Notes: a model not told the origin generated them from the letters alone. A stretch of 64,000 nt of DNA from Anaerocolumna sp. (GCA_029256035.1 JAQSYR010000001.1:1-64000), one strand, 5' to 3'; shown: positions 23,333 to 31,479, counted from the stretch's first letter. Made by a program: numbers and translations.

Positions 23333-23920
23333 CTATTCTTCCTCCTTAATTGGATGTTTCTTTGTTTTTGGCATATTTTCTACAATTAATTTTTTAGACT
23401 CTTTAAATTCTAATTGTGTATCATGTATTAGTTTCTTATATTCAGATAGTGTATTCCTTGCCTCTTCTATTTGTTTCTTTAAAAACAAAACTGTATCAGT
23501 TAAATCACAAACTGTTTTAAACTGTTCACTTGTATTAATATCTAGTATGTTATGTACATAGTCTGAAATTTCTTTTTCAATTTTAATAAGCTCTTTGATG
23601 TCATTGGTGCGTTTCATGTTTTTAAACGAATGTAATCTTTTCGCTTTTAAATAAAGATCAAATATACCATATACTTTACTATCATATTTTAATTCATCCC
23701 AACGATAATATGTATAAACTTTAGTGTTATCTTCTCCATTTTCTTCTTTCCCAGTTTTACTTGCTTTCTTTCTAATCACCAGTGCATAATCTCCATAACA
23801 ACCAGAAATCGCATATTCGTCATCTATATCGAAAAACGGTATTGAACCAACTTCTTCATTTGTTTCTATAATATTTTCTGGTGCAGTTAATTCTAGTAAA
23901 CTTTGTTTTCCTCTTGCCAT
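23333..23920 (-). CDS. Hypothetical protein with coiled-coil C-terminus
   Basis: 195 residues. The N-terminal half is beta-rich with acidic loops ('SIPFFDIDDEYAISGCYGDY'); the C-terminal half is helical and likely coiled coil ('FLKKQIEEARNTLSEYKKL'). No family recognised. Its stop is 2 bp before the dUTPase start, so the two are co-translated. Confidence 0.55.
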   Translation of the reverse strand: MARGKQSLLELTAPENIIETNEEVGSIPFFDIDDEYAISGCYGDYALVIRKKASKTGKEENGEDNTKVYTYYRWDELKYDSKVYGIFDLYLKAKRLHSFKNMKRTNDIKELIKIEKEISDYVHNILDINTSEQFKTVCDLTDTVLFLKKQIEEARNTLSEYKKLIHDTQLEFKESKKLIVENMPKTKKHPIKEEE

Positions 23921-23935
23921 AATTTTTCTCCTTTA

Positions 23936-24136
23936 TTATTCTGTATAAGCTAACACTTCTTCGTCACATACAATTTTCCCATTAATAGCTTCGAATGAAC
24001 AATTATCGTTATATTCTATACCCAATACGATTGGAAACATGGCTTTAATATCAGACTCAGATAGATTATCTTGCAAGTCTACTATTTCTTCCATGTAACT
24101 ATAAAATTGTGCGTCAAAAATAAATTTTACTTTCAT
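23936..24136 (-). CDS. Hypothetical protein
   Basis: 66 residues, acidic ('YMEEIVDLQDNLSESDIKAM', 'NGKIVCDEEVLAYTE'). AAGGAG lies upstream of the ATG. No motif recognised. Confidence 0.5.
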   Translation of the reverse strand: MKVKFIFDAQFYSYMEEIVDLQDNLSESDIKAMFPIVLGIEYNDNCSFEAINGKIVCDEEVLAYTE

Positions 24137-24195
24137 TTATATCTCCTTTTGTTTTTGTAATAGAAATCTGTATTTATATGTATATATTTTTTAAT

Positions 24196-24361
24196 TCAGT
24201 TAATACTAGTTACATAAATATGTGTAAGCAATTCATTAATTATAGTTGCGATATAAGATATTGTTCTACACAATTTATCACTAATTTCATTGTCAAAGTC
24301 ACCTTTTTTTCATGTAGTATCCGAACAATATTACTGTGAGTATTATGTGGGATTTTGACAT
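24196..24361 (-). pseudogene. Probable frameshifted small membrane protein
   Basis: ATG 24361 opens 'MSKSHIILTVILFGYYMKK', a membrane helix, and stops at a TGA just after an A7 run (T7 at 24304-24310 on +). A one-base shift at this run enters a frame reading 'GDFDNEISDKLCRTISYIAT', 'IINELLTHIYV' to TGA at 24196. The two pieces look like one small protein. No ribosome site is evident. Possible explanations are a natural indel, programmed slippage or a homopolymer sequencing error. Confidence 0.35.
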
Positions 24362-24391
24362 TACATAATCAAAGATACAACTGATTTACTC

Positions 24392-24589
24392 TTAGTACCA
24401 ATACATGTCATCATAGTTGCTACTTTTTTCATATGCTATATCGCATTCTGACATAAGAACATATTCAGAATCTTTGTATTTTTCCATAACATATTCGTGG
24501 ATACAAATACCATCATAATTATGTTTACATTTATTATATTGGCAATGAACATTACTTTTCTTTTTATTGATACATTGAAAAATATCCAT
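24392..24589 (-). CDS. Cys-rich hypothetical protein
   Basis: 65 residues with 'HCQYNKCKHNYDGICIHEYV' and a later 'SECDIAYE', a DUF1540-like short metal-binding pattern. AAGGAAGGAG precedes the ATG, right after a strong hairpin. Confidence 0.55.
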   Translation of the reverse strand: MDIFQCINKKKSNVHCQYNKCKHNYDGICIHEYVMEKYKDSEYVLMSECDIAYEKSSNYDDMYWY

Positions 24590-24604
24590 AAATTCTCCTT
24601 CCTT

Positions 24605-24635
24605 AGAGCTGATAAAATTCTGTTTTATCAGCTCT
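24605..24635 (-). other. 13-bp perfect intercistronic hairpin
   Basis: AGAGCTGATAAAA (24605-24617) pairs with TTTTATCAGCTCT (24623-24635) around a 5-nt loop. On the transcribed - strand it includes the stop codon of the upstream gene and ends just before the next ribosome site; no T tract follows, so it is not a standard terminator. Confidence 0.65.
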
Positions 24636-24796
24636 TACATTAGTTGAATATGTTCTCTATCACATTCATTGTATTCTTCTTTTATCTCTATAATTTCTTC
24701 AAGTCAAGAACAACCATCGTTAAAATAAACTAATAAATCTGATTCGTCTGCGTCTATCAATTTATTTAGTTTGTCTCTAAGTTCTTTTACAGTCAT
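24635..24796 (-). pseudogene. Small acidic protein interrupted by an in-frame TGA
   Basis: ATG 24796 with AAAGGA upstream reads 30 residues ('MTVKELRDKLNKLIDADESD', 'LLVYFNDGCS'), meets TGA at 24704-24706, then stays open for 22 codons ('LEEIIEIKEEYNECDREHIQ', 'LM') to TAA. The two halves together look like a small phage protein with a 'V-Y-F-N-D-G...L-E-E-I' pattern. Nonsense mutation or read-through. Confidence 0.5.
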
Positions 24797-24843
24797 ATTT
24801 ATTCCTTTCTAAAACATGTTAAAATCTACCTTTTATTTGCTAT

Positions 24844-25587
24844 TTAGTGTTCTGACATTTCTTTATATTCTTTATATCCAATACTTAATAGATATGTAGA
24901 AATTTCTTTTTGTTTTTCTTTAATTTTTTGTATTTGTTTTGGTGCATATTGTAAATAATAATTTTGTCTTTCAATTTCTTCATTATAAAATTCTTCATTA
25001 TACTTATTAGATTCATTGATTTCGGTAATTTTTTGATTAAGTAATTTATCAACCTTACTTTGTTTTATTCTCAGCCAAAATAAAAAATCAAGAATCTTTA
25101 CGTAAAACTTCTTATTTGAAGAGAATGAATTAATAGCATTTTTAATTCTTTTTTTAAAGTTTAAATTTTGAAACCTTATCCAATATCCGTCTAATGTTTT
25201 AATTCCTTTTATGTATTTTTTATTCATAATGGTTTCATAATCTTCAATGCATCGATTAATAATTTTAAACGTTCTTTTGTCGGCGTTTATACGTACAATA
25301 CAATCATTTGAATCATATTTGTAATATTCTACAATTTTTAATGACTGTATGTAAATATAAAAATCATATGAACTATTAGTAATTATACAATCTGATAAAA
25401 CTGATATTTTTTGAAGATATTCTTTTAAATAATCTAATATATATTTACCATCTATATTAATTTGATATAAAAAATTACTTCCTGATACACCTTCTGTAAA
25501 TAAATCTGTTAATATTAACTCTGGATTACCTGCTAATTTTTCTAAAGTATCAAGCTTATTTCTGGCTTCTTCTAATGAAATACTCAT
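24844..25587 (-). CDS. Hypothetical protein of the divergent island
   Basis: 247 residues, Lys/Ile/Asn/Tyr-rich and predicted mainly helical, with 'YLQKISVLSDCIITNSSYDF' in the N-half and a charged coiled-coil C-terminus. No family recognised. It is divergent from the XRE gene and has even lower GC than its neighbours. The location suggests lysogenic cargo (defence or immunity), but there is no direct evidence. Confidence 0.5.
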   Translation of the reverse strand: MSISLEEARNKLDTLEKLAGNPELILTDLFTEGVSGSNFLYQINIDGKYILDYLKEYLQKISVLSDCIITNSSYDFYIYIQSLKIVEYYKYDSNDCIVRINADKRTFKIINRCIEDYETIMNKKYIKGIKTLDGYWIRFQNLNFKKRIKNAINSFSSNKKFYVKILDFLFWLRIKQSKVDKLLNQKITEINESNKYNEEFYNEEIERQNYYLQYAPKQIQKIKEKQKEISTYLLSIGYKEYKEMSEH

Positions 25588-25646
25588 ATGTTTTGTTCCT
25601 TTCTATATACATTTATAATTTATATTATATTTTTAGTACATTATAA

Positions 25647-25675
25647 TTGACATTTCATATATTATATAGTATAGT
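25647..25675 (+). promoter_or_regulatory. Promoter of the XRE/membrane protein pair
   Basis: TTGACA (25647-25652), 17-bp spacer, TATAGT (25670-25675), 20 bp before the XRE start. The -35 hexamer read on the other strand could serve a weak leftward promoter for the gene at 25587. Confidence 0.75.
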
Positions 25676-25694
25676 AAGTCATGGAGGTGAATAT

Positions 25695-25919
25695 ATGAAT
25701 GACAAAAATATTAATTTAAAACTTGCTCGTGTTGCTAAAGATTTATCACAAGATCAATTAGCTGAACTTGTTAAGGCATCAAGACAAACTATCAACTTAA
25801 TTGAAACTGGTAAATATAATCCTACAATTGAATTATGTTTACGAATCTGTTGGGCATTAGATAAATCGCTCGACGAATTATTTTGGAAAAACAAGGAGGA
25901 CTTAAATAATGCAAATTAA
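25695..25919 (+). CDS. XRE-family (Cro/CI-type) transcriptional regulator
   Basis: 74 residues, a single HTH_3 domain: 'NLKLARVAKDLSQDQLAELV', 'KASRQTINLIETGKYNPTIE', 'LCLRICWALDKSLDELFW'. This is the short YgzD-like form often paired with a membrane protein. ATG 25695 has GGAGGTGA upstream. It probably represses its own and the divergent promoter. One of few rightward genes in the early region. Confidence 0.85.
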   Translation: MNDKNINLKLARVAKDLSQDQLAELVKASRQTINLIETGKYNPTIELCLRICWALDKSLDELFWKNKEDLNNAN

Positions 25920-26328
25920 TCTTTTTAAAACTACTATGAAAAAAGGATATGTACTTGACGAAAGAGAGCTAATAGTAAAACTTGAATTTTATAATACACT
26001 TTTTCGATTTTATTTAATAACATCTGCTTTAATATTAAGTTTATACTTAATCATACCTTTTAACTTAATGCCAACAGAAAACTATTATATAATTACTATA
26101 ATATTAATTGGTATAACTAATACCTTTTTCCCAATTATTGGTATAATACACCGAGCTAAAATGTTAATTTATTACTATCTTTTAGGTATGACTGCGTGTT
26201 GGTCAGCAGTTTTTATGTTAATACATTTTTGGTTAAATAAAAATTTATCAATAATTTTTTCAAGTATTGCCGTAATTTTTATCTATTGTATTTACGTAGT
26301 GTTATATAACATCTACGAAAAAGATTAA
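25909..26328 (+). CDS. Four-helix membrane protein paired with the XRE regulator
   Basis: 139 residues with four membrane helices (about residues 30-50, 60-80, 85-107 and 115-135). It overlaps the XRE gene by 11 bp and so is co-translated. HTH plus small membrane protein pairs are common in Firmicutes mobile DNA; their role is not established. Superinfection exclusion would fit the setting, as inference. Confidence 0.65.
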   Translation: MQINLFKTTMKKGYVLDERELIVKLEFYNTLFRFYLITSALILSLYLIIPFNLMPTENYYIITIILIGITNTFFPIIGIIHRAKMLIYYYLLGMTACWSAVFMLIHFWLNKNLSIIFSSIAVIFIYCIYVVLYNIYEKD

Positions 26329-26336
26329 TATTAAGG

Positions 26337-26369
26337 TAGAGAATGCGTAGAGTGTTCTCTATTTTTTTT
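26337..26369 (+). terminator. Terminator after the XRE operon
   Basis: TAGAGAA (26337-26343) pairs with TTCTCTA (26355-26361) and is followed by T8. It stops rightward transcripts before the convergent leftward gene. Confidence 0.85.
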
Positions 26370-26383
26370 ATGATATTATGTTT

Positions 26384-26695
26384 CTATATGGTCTTTAACC
26401 ATTCATTATATAACTCTGCATCTTCATTTGTTAATATTTCAAAGCCTTCATGTTTCTGTCCTTTGAATATTATTTCAATAAAAACATTGATAATATTTTC
26501 AACAATATTTTCATCTCCATTTTTGCATAGATAATGCAACTTTTCTTCTAAATCTTCATACTTAGCTAATTTTGCAATAGGTTCTCCATATCCTAAATCG
26601 TGTAACCTATAAAAAATTTCATCACACTTATCACATACAAATGGTTGCTTTAAAACTGCTACTCCTGTAGCATTATATTTTGTTAATCTTTCCAT
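26384..26695 (-). CDS. MERLTK-family hypothetical phage protein
   Basis: 103 residues. Starts 'MERLTKYNATGVAVL', has 'CDKCDEIFYRLHDLGYGEPI' and 'LAKYEDLEEKL', the order of a widespread small phage family. A relative lies at 56062-56358. Function unknown. Confidence 0.6.
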   Translation of the reverse strand: MERLTKYNATGVAVLKQPFVCDKCDEIFYRLHDLGYGEPIAKLAKYEDLEEKLHYLCKNGDENIVENIINVFIEIIFKGQKHEGFEILTNEDAELYNEWLKTI

Positions 26696-26783
26696 TATTT
26701 ACTCCTTTCTTAATTAATTATAATTTTAAAATTATTTTTAACTTATAAACATATTTTTGGAACATTAACATATATATTTATTG

Positions 26784-26879
26784 TAGGTAGTGCGCACCTA
26801 TAAAAAACTATATTTTTTAAGAATATAATCAGCATTAAGGGGTGTATCGACGATTGGCACCCTTTTTTGCTGTCATTCT
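26784..26879. other. Structured gap with a long interrupted hairpin
   Basis: The 200-bp gap upstream of the MERLTK gene holds TAGGT/ACCTA around the palindrome GTGCGCAC (26784-26800) and a stepped stem: AGAAT (26820-26824), CAGCA (26830-26834), AAGGGGTG (26837-26844) pairing with CACCCTTT (26858-26865), TGCTG (26868-26872), ATTCT (26875-26879). On + the inner stem is followed by T6 like a terminator; on - it would be part of the 5' leader. Either a small RNA or a leader element. Confidence 0.45.
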
Positions 26880-26895
26880 TGATAAATTTGTCGTA

Positions 26896-27081
26896 TTATT
26901 CTACTTTTATTTTATGCCCATCTACTTCTTTTACTTCAAACACCCAACATCCCATAAAACAAGAACATTCAGACTGTAATTTAATTAATTCTCTTTCTTC
27001 TACTTCTTCTAAATTATTACCTACAGTTAAATAAGAATCATCATCACAATCATCCATATAGTCCACTTTAAATAATCTCAT
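26896..27081 (-). CDS. Hypothetical acidic protein
   Basis: 61 residues, 'MRLFKVDYMDDCDDDSYLTV', then 'CSCFMGCWVFEVKEVDGHKI'. Similar short proteins occur in Firmicutes phages. No function known. Confidence 0.5.
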   Translation of the reverse strand: MRLFKVDYMDDCDDDSYLTVGNNLEEVEERELIKLQSECSCFMGCWVFEVKEVDGHKIKVE

Positions 27082-27125
27082 AACTCACATCCTTTCCTGC
27101 AAGTAATTAAAATAGTAGTTCTATA

Positions 27126-27404
27126 TTATATTCTCTTTTTAAAACAATCCACTTGAACAATATTATCTTCAATAACACTTGTATCTAACAACATTGTTTC
27201 AAACGCTTTAAGTTCATTCATTGTATATTCAAATTTCATTTTGAAATTACTAAGTGCTTCTTCTTTTGTTTCTCCATAACCTGTAATATTAAATGGATCA
27301 TGGCTAAATACATCGTGCTCTGTATTATAGAAGTTCTCGTCTAATAAAGAAATTTCATGTGATTGCCACTTTTCTTTATGGTCGTTATAATATGCTAAAT
27401 TCAT
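27126..27404 (-). CDS. Hypothetical protein, HicB-like strand pattern
   Basis: 92 residues. 'NITGYGETKEEALSNFKMKF' recalls the G-x-G-x-T-x-x-E-A-x-x-N-(A/F) pattern of HicB-like antitoxin folds, but the rest does not clearly fit. ATG 27404 has AAAGGAG 7 bp upstream. Function unknown. Confidence 0.5.
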   Translation of the reverse strand: MNLAYYNDHKEKWQSHEISLLDENFYNTEHDVFSHDPFNITGYGETKEEALSNFKMKFEYTMNELKAFETMLLDTSVIEDNIVQVDCFKKRI

Positions 27405-27439
27405 CTTATCTCCTTTCAAGAGTTAATCAAATTTTCATT

Positions 27440-28012
27440 TTATCGTCTGTTATTATTTATTAATGGTTTCTTATATTTAATTAACTCTTCTACTATCAAA
27501 TCTTTCGGTAATACATTTCTACAAAAGTATGCACTTGCAAATGGACTTCCTTCTATTGGTTCGTCCATTTTGTCTTGTGAATGAAATCCTATTCTTTGAT
27601 CAAATGCTAATAATTGTATTCCATTTTTAAAACAACACTTATATCTGCTTGCTCCTTGAAGAGAATTCATTGGAAGCAAAATTGCAAATGGCTTCCCTAA
27701 TTCATCTAACCGTTTTAGTATTTTATCCTTTACATTAAATGGTGGATTACTAACAATCACATCATATTCTTCTGGTTCATATGTAAAGAAATCTTGACAT
27801 TCCTGAATACAGCTTCTTATAACGTCATATCCATTATCTTTAAATGTGTTATAGTATGCCGACCATTCTTCATCAAACGGTAGCCAAACCTTTAACTTCT
27901 TATCTATATATTTCATTATTGGTTCAACAGCGTAATAAGGTGTATAGTTTTCATTCGACTCATCCGTTTTAGCTGCGGTTAAATATCCTACATTCGCTCC
28001 TATAATAATCAC
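27440..28012 (-). CDS. Phage DNA methyltransferase-like protein
   Basis: About 190 residues. 'TPYYAVEPIMKYI', 'VWLPFDEEWSAYYNTFKDNGYDV' and the catalytic 'YDVIVSNPPF' (N-P-P-F, amino-methyltransferase motif IV) match a family of short phage adenine-specific methylases. It could protect phage DNA from host restriction. The GTG at 28012 overlaps the ribosome site AAGGAGA; an in-frame ATA at 28003 has normal spacing and starts the usual 'G-A-N-V-G-Y-L-T-A-A-K' end. Confidence 0.72.
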   Translation of the reverse strand: MIIIGANVGYLTAAKTDESNENYTPYYAVEPIMKYIDKKLKVWLPFDEEWSAYYNTFKDNGYDVIRSCIQECQDFFTYEPEEYDVIVSNPPFNVKDKILKRLDELGKPFAILLPMNSLQGASRYKCCFKNGIQLLAFDQRIGFHSQDKMDEPIEGSPFASAYFCRNVLPKDLIVEELIKYKKPLINNNRR

Positions 28013-28033
28013 TCTCCTTTTTATTGTTGTATA

Positions 28034-28189
28034 TTATTCGTTTTTGATTTTACTGCATCTTTCATGACTCCATTCACAACTTGAAAGATCTACACCTTCT
28101 TCAATCGCCTTTTCAATTGCTTCTTCTTCACTATTGGCTTCAACTTCCACTATTTGATAGGCATGTACTTCAACTTCATATCTAGCCAT
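28034..28189 (-). CDS. Small hypothetical protein
   Basis: 51 residues: 'MARYEVEVHAYQIVEVEANS', 'EEEAIEKAIEEGVDLSSCEW'. The beta-alpha pattern with 'A-x-S-E-E-E-A-I-E-K-A' is typical of small DpnD/PcfM-like phage proteins. Intact, with ribosome site GAAAGGAG. Role unknown. Confidence 0.6.
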   Translation of the reverse strand: MARYEVEVHAYQIVEVEANSEEEAIEKAIEEGVDLSSCEWSHERCSKIKNE

Positions 28190-28231
28190 TTTTAACTCCT
28201 TTCAAAAAAGCACATAAAACAAGATATTGGT

Positions 28232-28690
28232 TTAGTAATCTATACCTCTTTTATATAACTTTTGATTGCTTGTCGCCAATTTAATTCCGTGTTGTATATT
28301 ATTATCAACACTTAGTTCTTGTTTGTATGAGCCTATCTTTAACCAATCAAGATACTTCAATGAACATTTAAATATACTAAAGTCATCTGAGCCACTATAT
28401 ACACAAGTTTTCAATCCTTTTCTATGTACGTATTCTATTGCAGTGTCTAATTCAATCATGTTTTGGTCGCCACCCATAAAACAAACACAAGTAATCATTC
28501 CATAATAGATATTAATTAGTTCTTCTAAATCATCTAGCAAATAATTTCCTTCGTATTTAGTTAAATATTGAGAGTGGCAACCCTCACATAAATGAGGGCA
28601 ACCACTAATATTAATCACTAACGAAATCTCGTCAGGAACTTCTTGTAATGCAATTGAATAGCTTATATATTTAAGCTTTAAATTTGTCAT
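28232..28690 (-). CDS. nrdG: Anaerobic ribonucleoside-triphosphate reductase activating protein (radical SAM)
   Basis: 152 residues. 'VINISGCPHLCEGCHSQYL' carries the CxxxCxxC cluster motif of radical SAM activases, followed by 'CFMGGDQNM' and 'KTCVYSGSD'. It uses S-adenosylmethionine to make the glycyl radical on NrdD. ATG 28690 has AAGGAG just upstream and overlaps the end of nrdD by 20 bp; the longer upstream frame lacks a ribosome site. Confidence 0.88.
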   Translation of the reverse strand: MTNLKLKYISYSIALQEVPDEISLVINISGCPHLCEGCHSQYLTKYEGNYLLDDLEELINIYYGMITCVCFMGGDQNMIELDTAIEYVHRKGLKTCVYSGSDDFSIFKCSLKYLDWLKIGSYKQELSVDNNIQHGIKLATSNQKLYKRGIDY

Positions 28691-30500
28691 AAAATCTCCT
28701 TGCCGCTTCCCTAATTCTAGCTTCAGCAAACTTAGATACTCTCTTTAGATATCCAATAACTCTGGTTGCATAATCCAAATCTTCACTTCCACATTTTTCA
28801 CAAGTATTTAATCTATGCTTGCTAATATGTCCACACTTGTTACAAATTGTGTTTGGAATATTGTATGTATAATACTGGCAGCCAGTTTTGATAGCAACTT
28901 TTCCTAAGTGTAAATATTGTTCTTTAGATAAGTGTTCATCTAAATTCATATGTAATGCAGATCCACCATCTAAATATTTAGTAAGTTTATTTCCATGTAA
29001 GATAAACTTATCTAATATATTACATGTTTCGTCTTCCACTTTATAGAAATAGCTATTGTAACATTCTCTTGGTACAAAATATCCGTCTTTCTTGTCCCAT
29101 TTAGCGTTCTTAACTCCTAGATTTTCCGCTGGCACGAACTCCGTGTTAAACATCAGTTCTTTTGTTTTAGCTTGTTTATTTAACGTATAAATAGGTTTTA
29201 ATATTCTTTCTCCATATTCAAAGTATTCTTCGTTAGGAGAAATGTCGATTCCTAAGAACTCAGCTCCTTCTACAAATCCGTTGATGCCGATAGTTAAAAA
29301 TTGTTTCTCTAATGAAATATAACCAGCATCAAAAATAGGCAACATTCTTGCATTAAAATAGTCTGTAATGATTTCATTATATGCTGTTAAATATTTATGT
29401 ACTTTTTCAACTTGCTCTGATACGGCATCTGAAATATCTATATTATTTTTAGTAGCGTTTTGTACGAGTCTATTCAGATTTATTGTTATAACACCTTTAG
29501 AACCTGTTGATACTCCACCAGCTCCAAGAGTATATGAGAATGTATTATCCTGAAATTCATTTTTCAATCGGCAACAACTAGCCAATGAATCAACGCTATT
29601 ACTTGTATATGTAAAGAATGAATGTCCTTCAGCATACATTTCAGCTTGAAGTTCTTTATATTCTTTATCTACATAATCTTCTCCGTCATTAAGTAAGTTT
29701 AATGTTTCAACCGGGAATGTTAATACTTTTTTAAGTCTTTCTTTATTAAACCACTTCATAAATCTTCTCTGTAACCAATCAACACTTTCCCATGTTGGGC
29801 ATGTTCCATCAGGAAATACAAAATTGTCAAACATTCCTTCAAAGTATGGCTTATCAAAATATGCTACATTCCAAAATACTGACTGAAAGTTTCTTGCTGC
29901 GGCTGGTTGATTCATTGAGTATACTACTTGCTCAAACCCATCTGTAATAACTTTGTCAATTGTTTTAGGTTTAATGGATTGTACTACAATATCATCTACA
30001 CGTTTATAATAATCTTCTCCATATTCTTTTCTGATAAAATAATCTAAATACATAAGATACTCTGGTGTAGCTACTGCACCTGCAAACTGACTAGCAATAG
30101 CGAAGACTAAATTAATAAATGATCCTTGAAATGCTTGTAGATTAGTAGGTGCAGATGAAATACCACCGATATCCTTTAATCCACCAAATAAAAACGGATA
30201 CATTGTAATAGAAACGCAATATGGCATTATTGATGTCTCATCATGTTTGTAAATCTCATGTGATTCTAACTGTCTAATATACTCATTTGCAAAATCTTCA
30301 CCATATAATTCAGTTAGTTTGTCACACATTAATAATCTGTTTGTTCCAATAATTTCTCTCTTAGGAATTTCGCCCATGCAAGTTGTAATATTCTTATTCT
30401 CTACATTTGCGTTTGAATCTACTTCACTACCACTTGACGCATTAACTGCACTTGCGTATTTTTTAATAAAATTGACATTTCTTCTATAACTTTCTAGCAT
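28671..30500 (-). CDS. nrdD: Anaerobic ribonucleoside-triphosphate reductase, class III
   Basis: 609 residues. Conserved blocks include 'VYSMNQPAAARNFQSVFWN', 'LGAGGVSTGSKGVITINLNR' and 'GINGFVEGAEFLGI'. The C-terminus has a zinc ribbon ('CNKCGHISKHRLNTCEKCG') and 'RVIGYLKRVSKF', in which the Gly is the radical site. No N-terminal ATP-cone is apparent, so it is shorter than many host enzymes. It makes dNTPs from NTPs without oxygen, which implies an anaerobic host. It is coupled with nrdG and preceded by a glutaredoxin-like gene. Confidence 0.92.
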   Translation of the reverse strand: MLESYRRNVNFIKKYASAVNASSGSEVDSNANVENKNITTCMGEIPKREIIGTNRLLMCDKLTELYGEDFANEYIRQLESHEIYKHDETSIMPYCVSITMYPFLFGGLKDIGGISSAPTNLQAFQGSFINLVFAIASQFAGAVATPEYLMYLDYFIRKEYGEDYYKRVDDIVVQSIKPKTIDKVITDGFEQVVYSMNQPAAARNFQSVFWNVAYFDKPYFEGMFDNFVFPDGTCPTWESVDWLQRRFMKWFNKERLKKVLTFPVETLNLLNDGEDYVDKEYKELQAEMYAEGHSFFTYTSNSVDSLASCCRLKNEFQDNTFSYTLGAGGVSTGSKGVITINLNRLVQNATKNNIDISDAVSEQVEKVHKYLTAYNEIITDYFNARMLPIFDAGYISLEKQFLTIGINGFVEGAEFLGIDISPNEEYFEYGERILKPIYTLNKQAKTKELMFNTEFVPAENLGVKNAKWDKKDGYFVPRECYNSYFYKVEDETCNILDKFILHGNKLTKYLDGGSALHMNLDEHLSKEQYLHLGKVAIKTGCQYYTYNIPNTICNKCGHISKHRLNTCEKCGSEDLDYATRVIGYLKRVSKFAEARIREAARRFYDKFKA

Positions 30501-30521
30501 AATTTGTTCTCCTTTAGTCTT

Positions 30522-30722
30522 CTAGTTTTCATTTACCCACTTTAAAGCACTTGCAAAGTTCATCACATTTCCGTCAACTTCCAACATTGGCATTGACATA
30601 AATCCTTTTGATAACATTAAATCAACATCATTTACCTCTGTATAAACTACGTTTTTATCTTTTAATTTTGTTTCCAAAACTTTACATTGTGGACAATGAT
30701 TTGAATATAGTGTTACTTCCAT
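30522..30722 (-). CDS. Glutaredoxin/NrdH-like redox protein
   Basis: 66 residues with the active site 'NHCPQCKVLETKL' (CPQC, residues 10-13) and the cis-Pro region 'MSMPMLEVDG'. A thioredoxin-fold electron donor, encoded 21 bp upstream of nrdD and probably part of the same dNTP-synthesis set. Ribosome site AAGGAGG. Confidence 0.8.
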   Translation of the reverse strand: MEVTLYSNHCPQCKVLETKLKDKNVVYTEVNDVDLMLSKGFMSMPMLEVDGNVMNFASALKWVNEN

Positions 30723-30796
30723 TTTTTTAATTCCTCCTTGTTATGTATTATTTATATCAACCTATTATTAGGATTGATTATGTATATTATTATTTA

Positions 30797-31042
30797 TTAT
30801 TCAATAATTGCTTCATCTGGTATATTAGCTATATATTTAGGGAAAGAACATATATCTTCCATCCACTTAGATGATACATATGTAATCACATACTCAAAAT
30901 CACTTATTCCTTCGCATGTGTTTACCGTTTCTTTAATGCATTCAAGAATATCTTCTTGTTCTATGTGATGTCCTTCAGTACAAAGATTACCGTCAACATA
31001 TAAACCTTCCCAATTCTCTCATTTTACAATATCAATTGTCAT
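30797..31042 (-). pseudogene. Small phage protein interrupted by an early in-frame TGA
   Basis: ATG 31042, with GGAGGTG upstream, reads 'MTIDIVK', meets TGA at 31019-31021, then stays open for 73 codons ('ENWEGLYVDGNLCTEGHHIE', later 'VSSKWMEDICSFPKYIANIP') to TAA. 'ENWEGLYVDG' is a motif I recall near the N-terminus of small phage proteins, so the frame is real. There is no ATG with a ribosome site after the stop. Read-through, nonsense mutation or sequence error. Confidence 0.55.
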
Positions 31043-31112
31043 TTAATTCACCTCCACTTTCATTATTTATGTTACTTTCACTACTGTAGTGAAACCTAAT
31101 CAAAATCACATC

Positions 31113-31433
31113 TTAATTAATTATTTCACTTTCAACATCAGCTTCTCCATCAGTGATAATATTAATATTTACACTCTCATTAATAACATCCTTATTATCA
31201 CCCCACACAAAAGGTTTATTTCCATTAATCATAGGAACACCAAACCCTTCAATAAACTCTCCATCTTCATAATCAGTCTTTCTTAATGACAATTGTTCTG
31301 CTAACTCTCGTAGATCATCGATATCACAAAAACATTCTGACCAGTTCTTTAGTTCTTCTTCAGTCCATACTCTCTCATCTAATTCAACTTCGTACTCATA
31401 AACTTTTGTAACAGTACATTTAAATTTTTTCAT
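31113..31433 (-). CDS. Hypothetical acidic protein
   Basis: 106 residues. 'KFKCTVTKVYEYEVELDERV' starts like many small phage beta-strand proteins; the middle is acidic and the end ('GFGVPMINGNKPFVWGDNKD') is loop-rich. No function known. AAAGGAG precedes the ATG. Confidence 0.5.
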   Translation of the reverse strand: MKKFKCTVTKVYEYEVELDERVWTEEELKNWSECFCDIDDLRELAEQLSLRKTDYEDGEFIEGFGVPMINGNKPFVWGDNKDVINESVNINIITDGEADVESEIIN

Positions 31434-31479
31434 TGTAATCTCCTTTCACAATCCTGATAAAAACATTGTTTCATATGCT

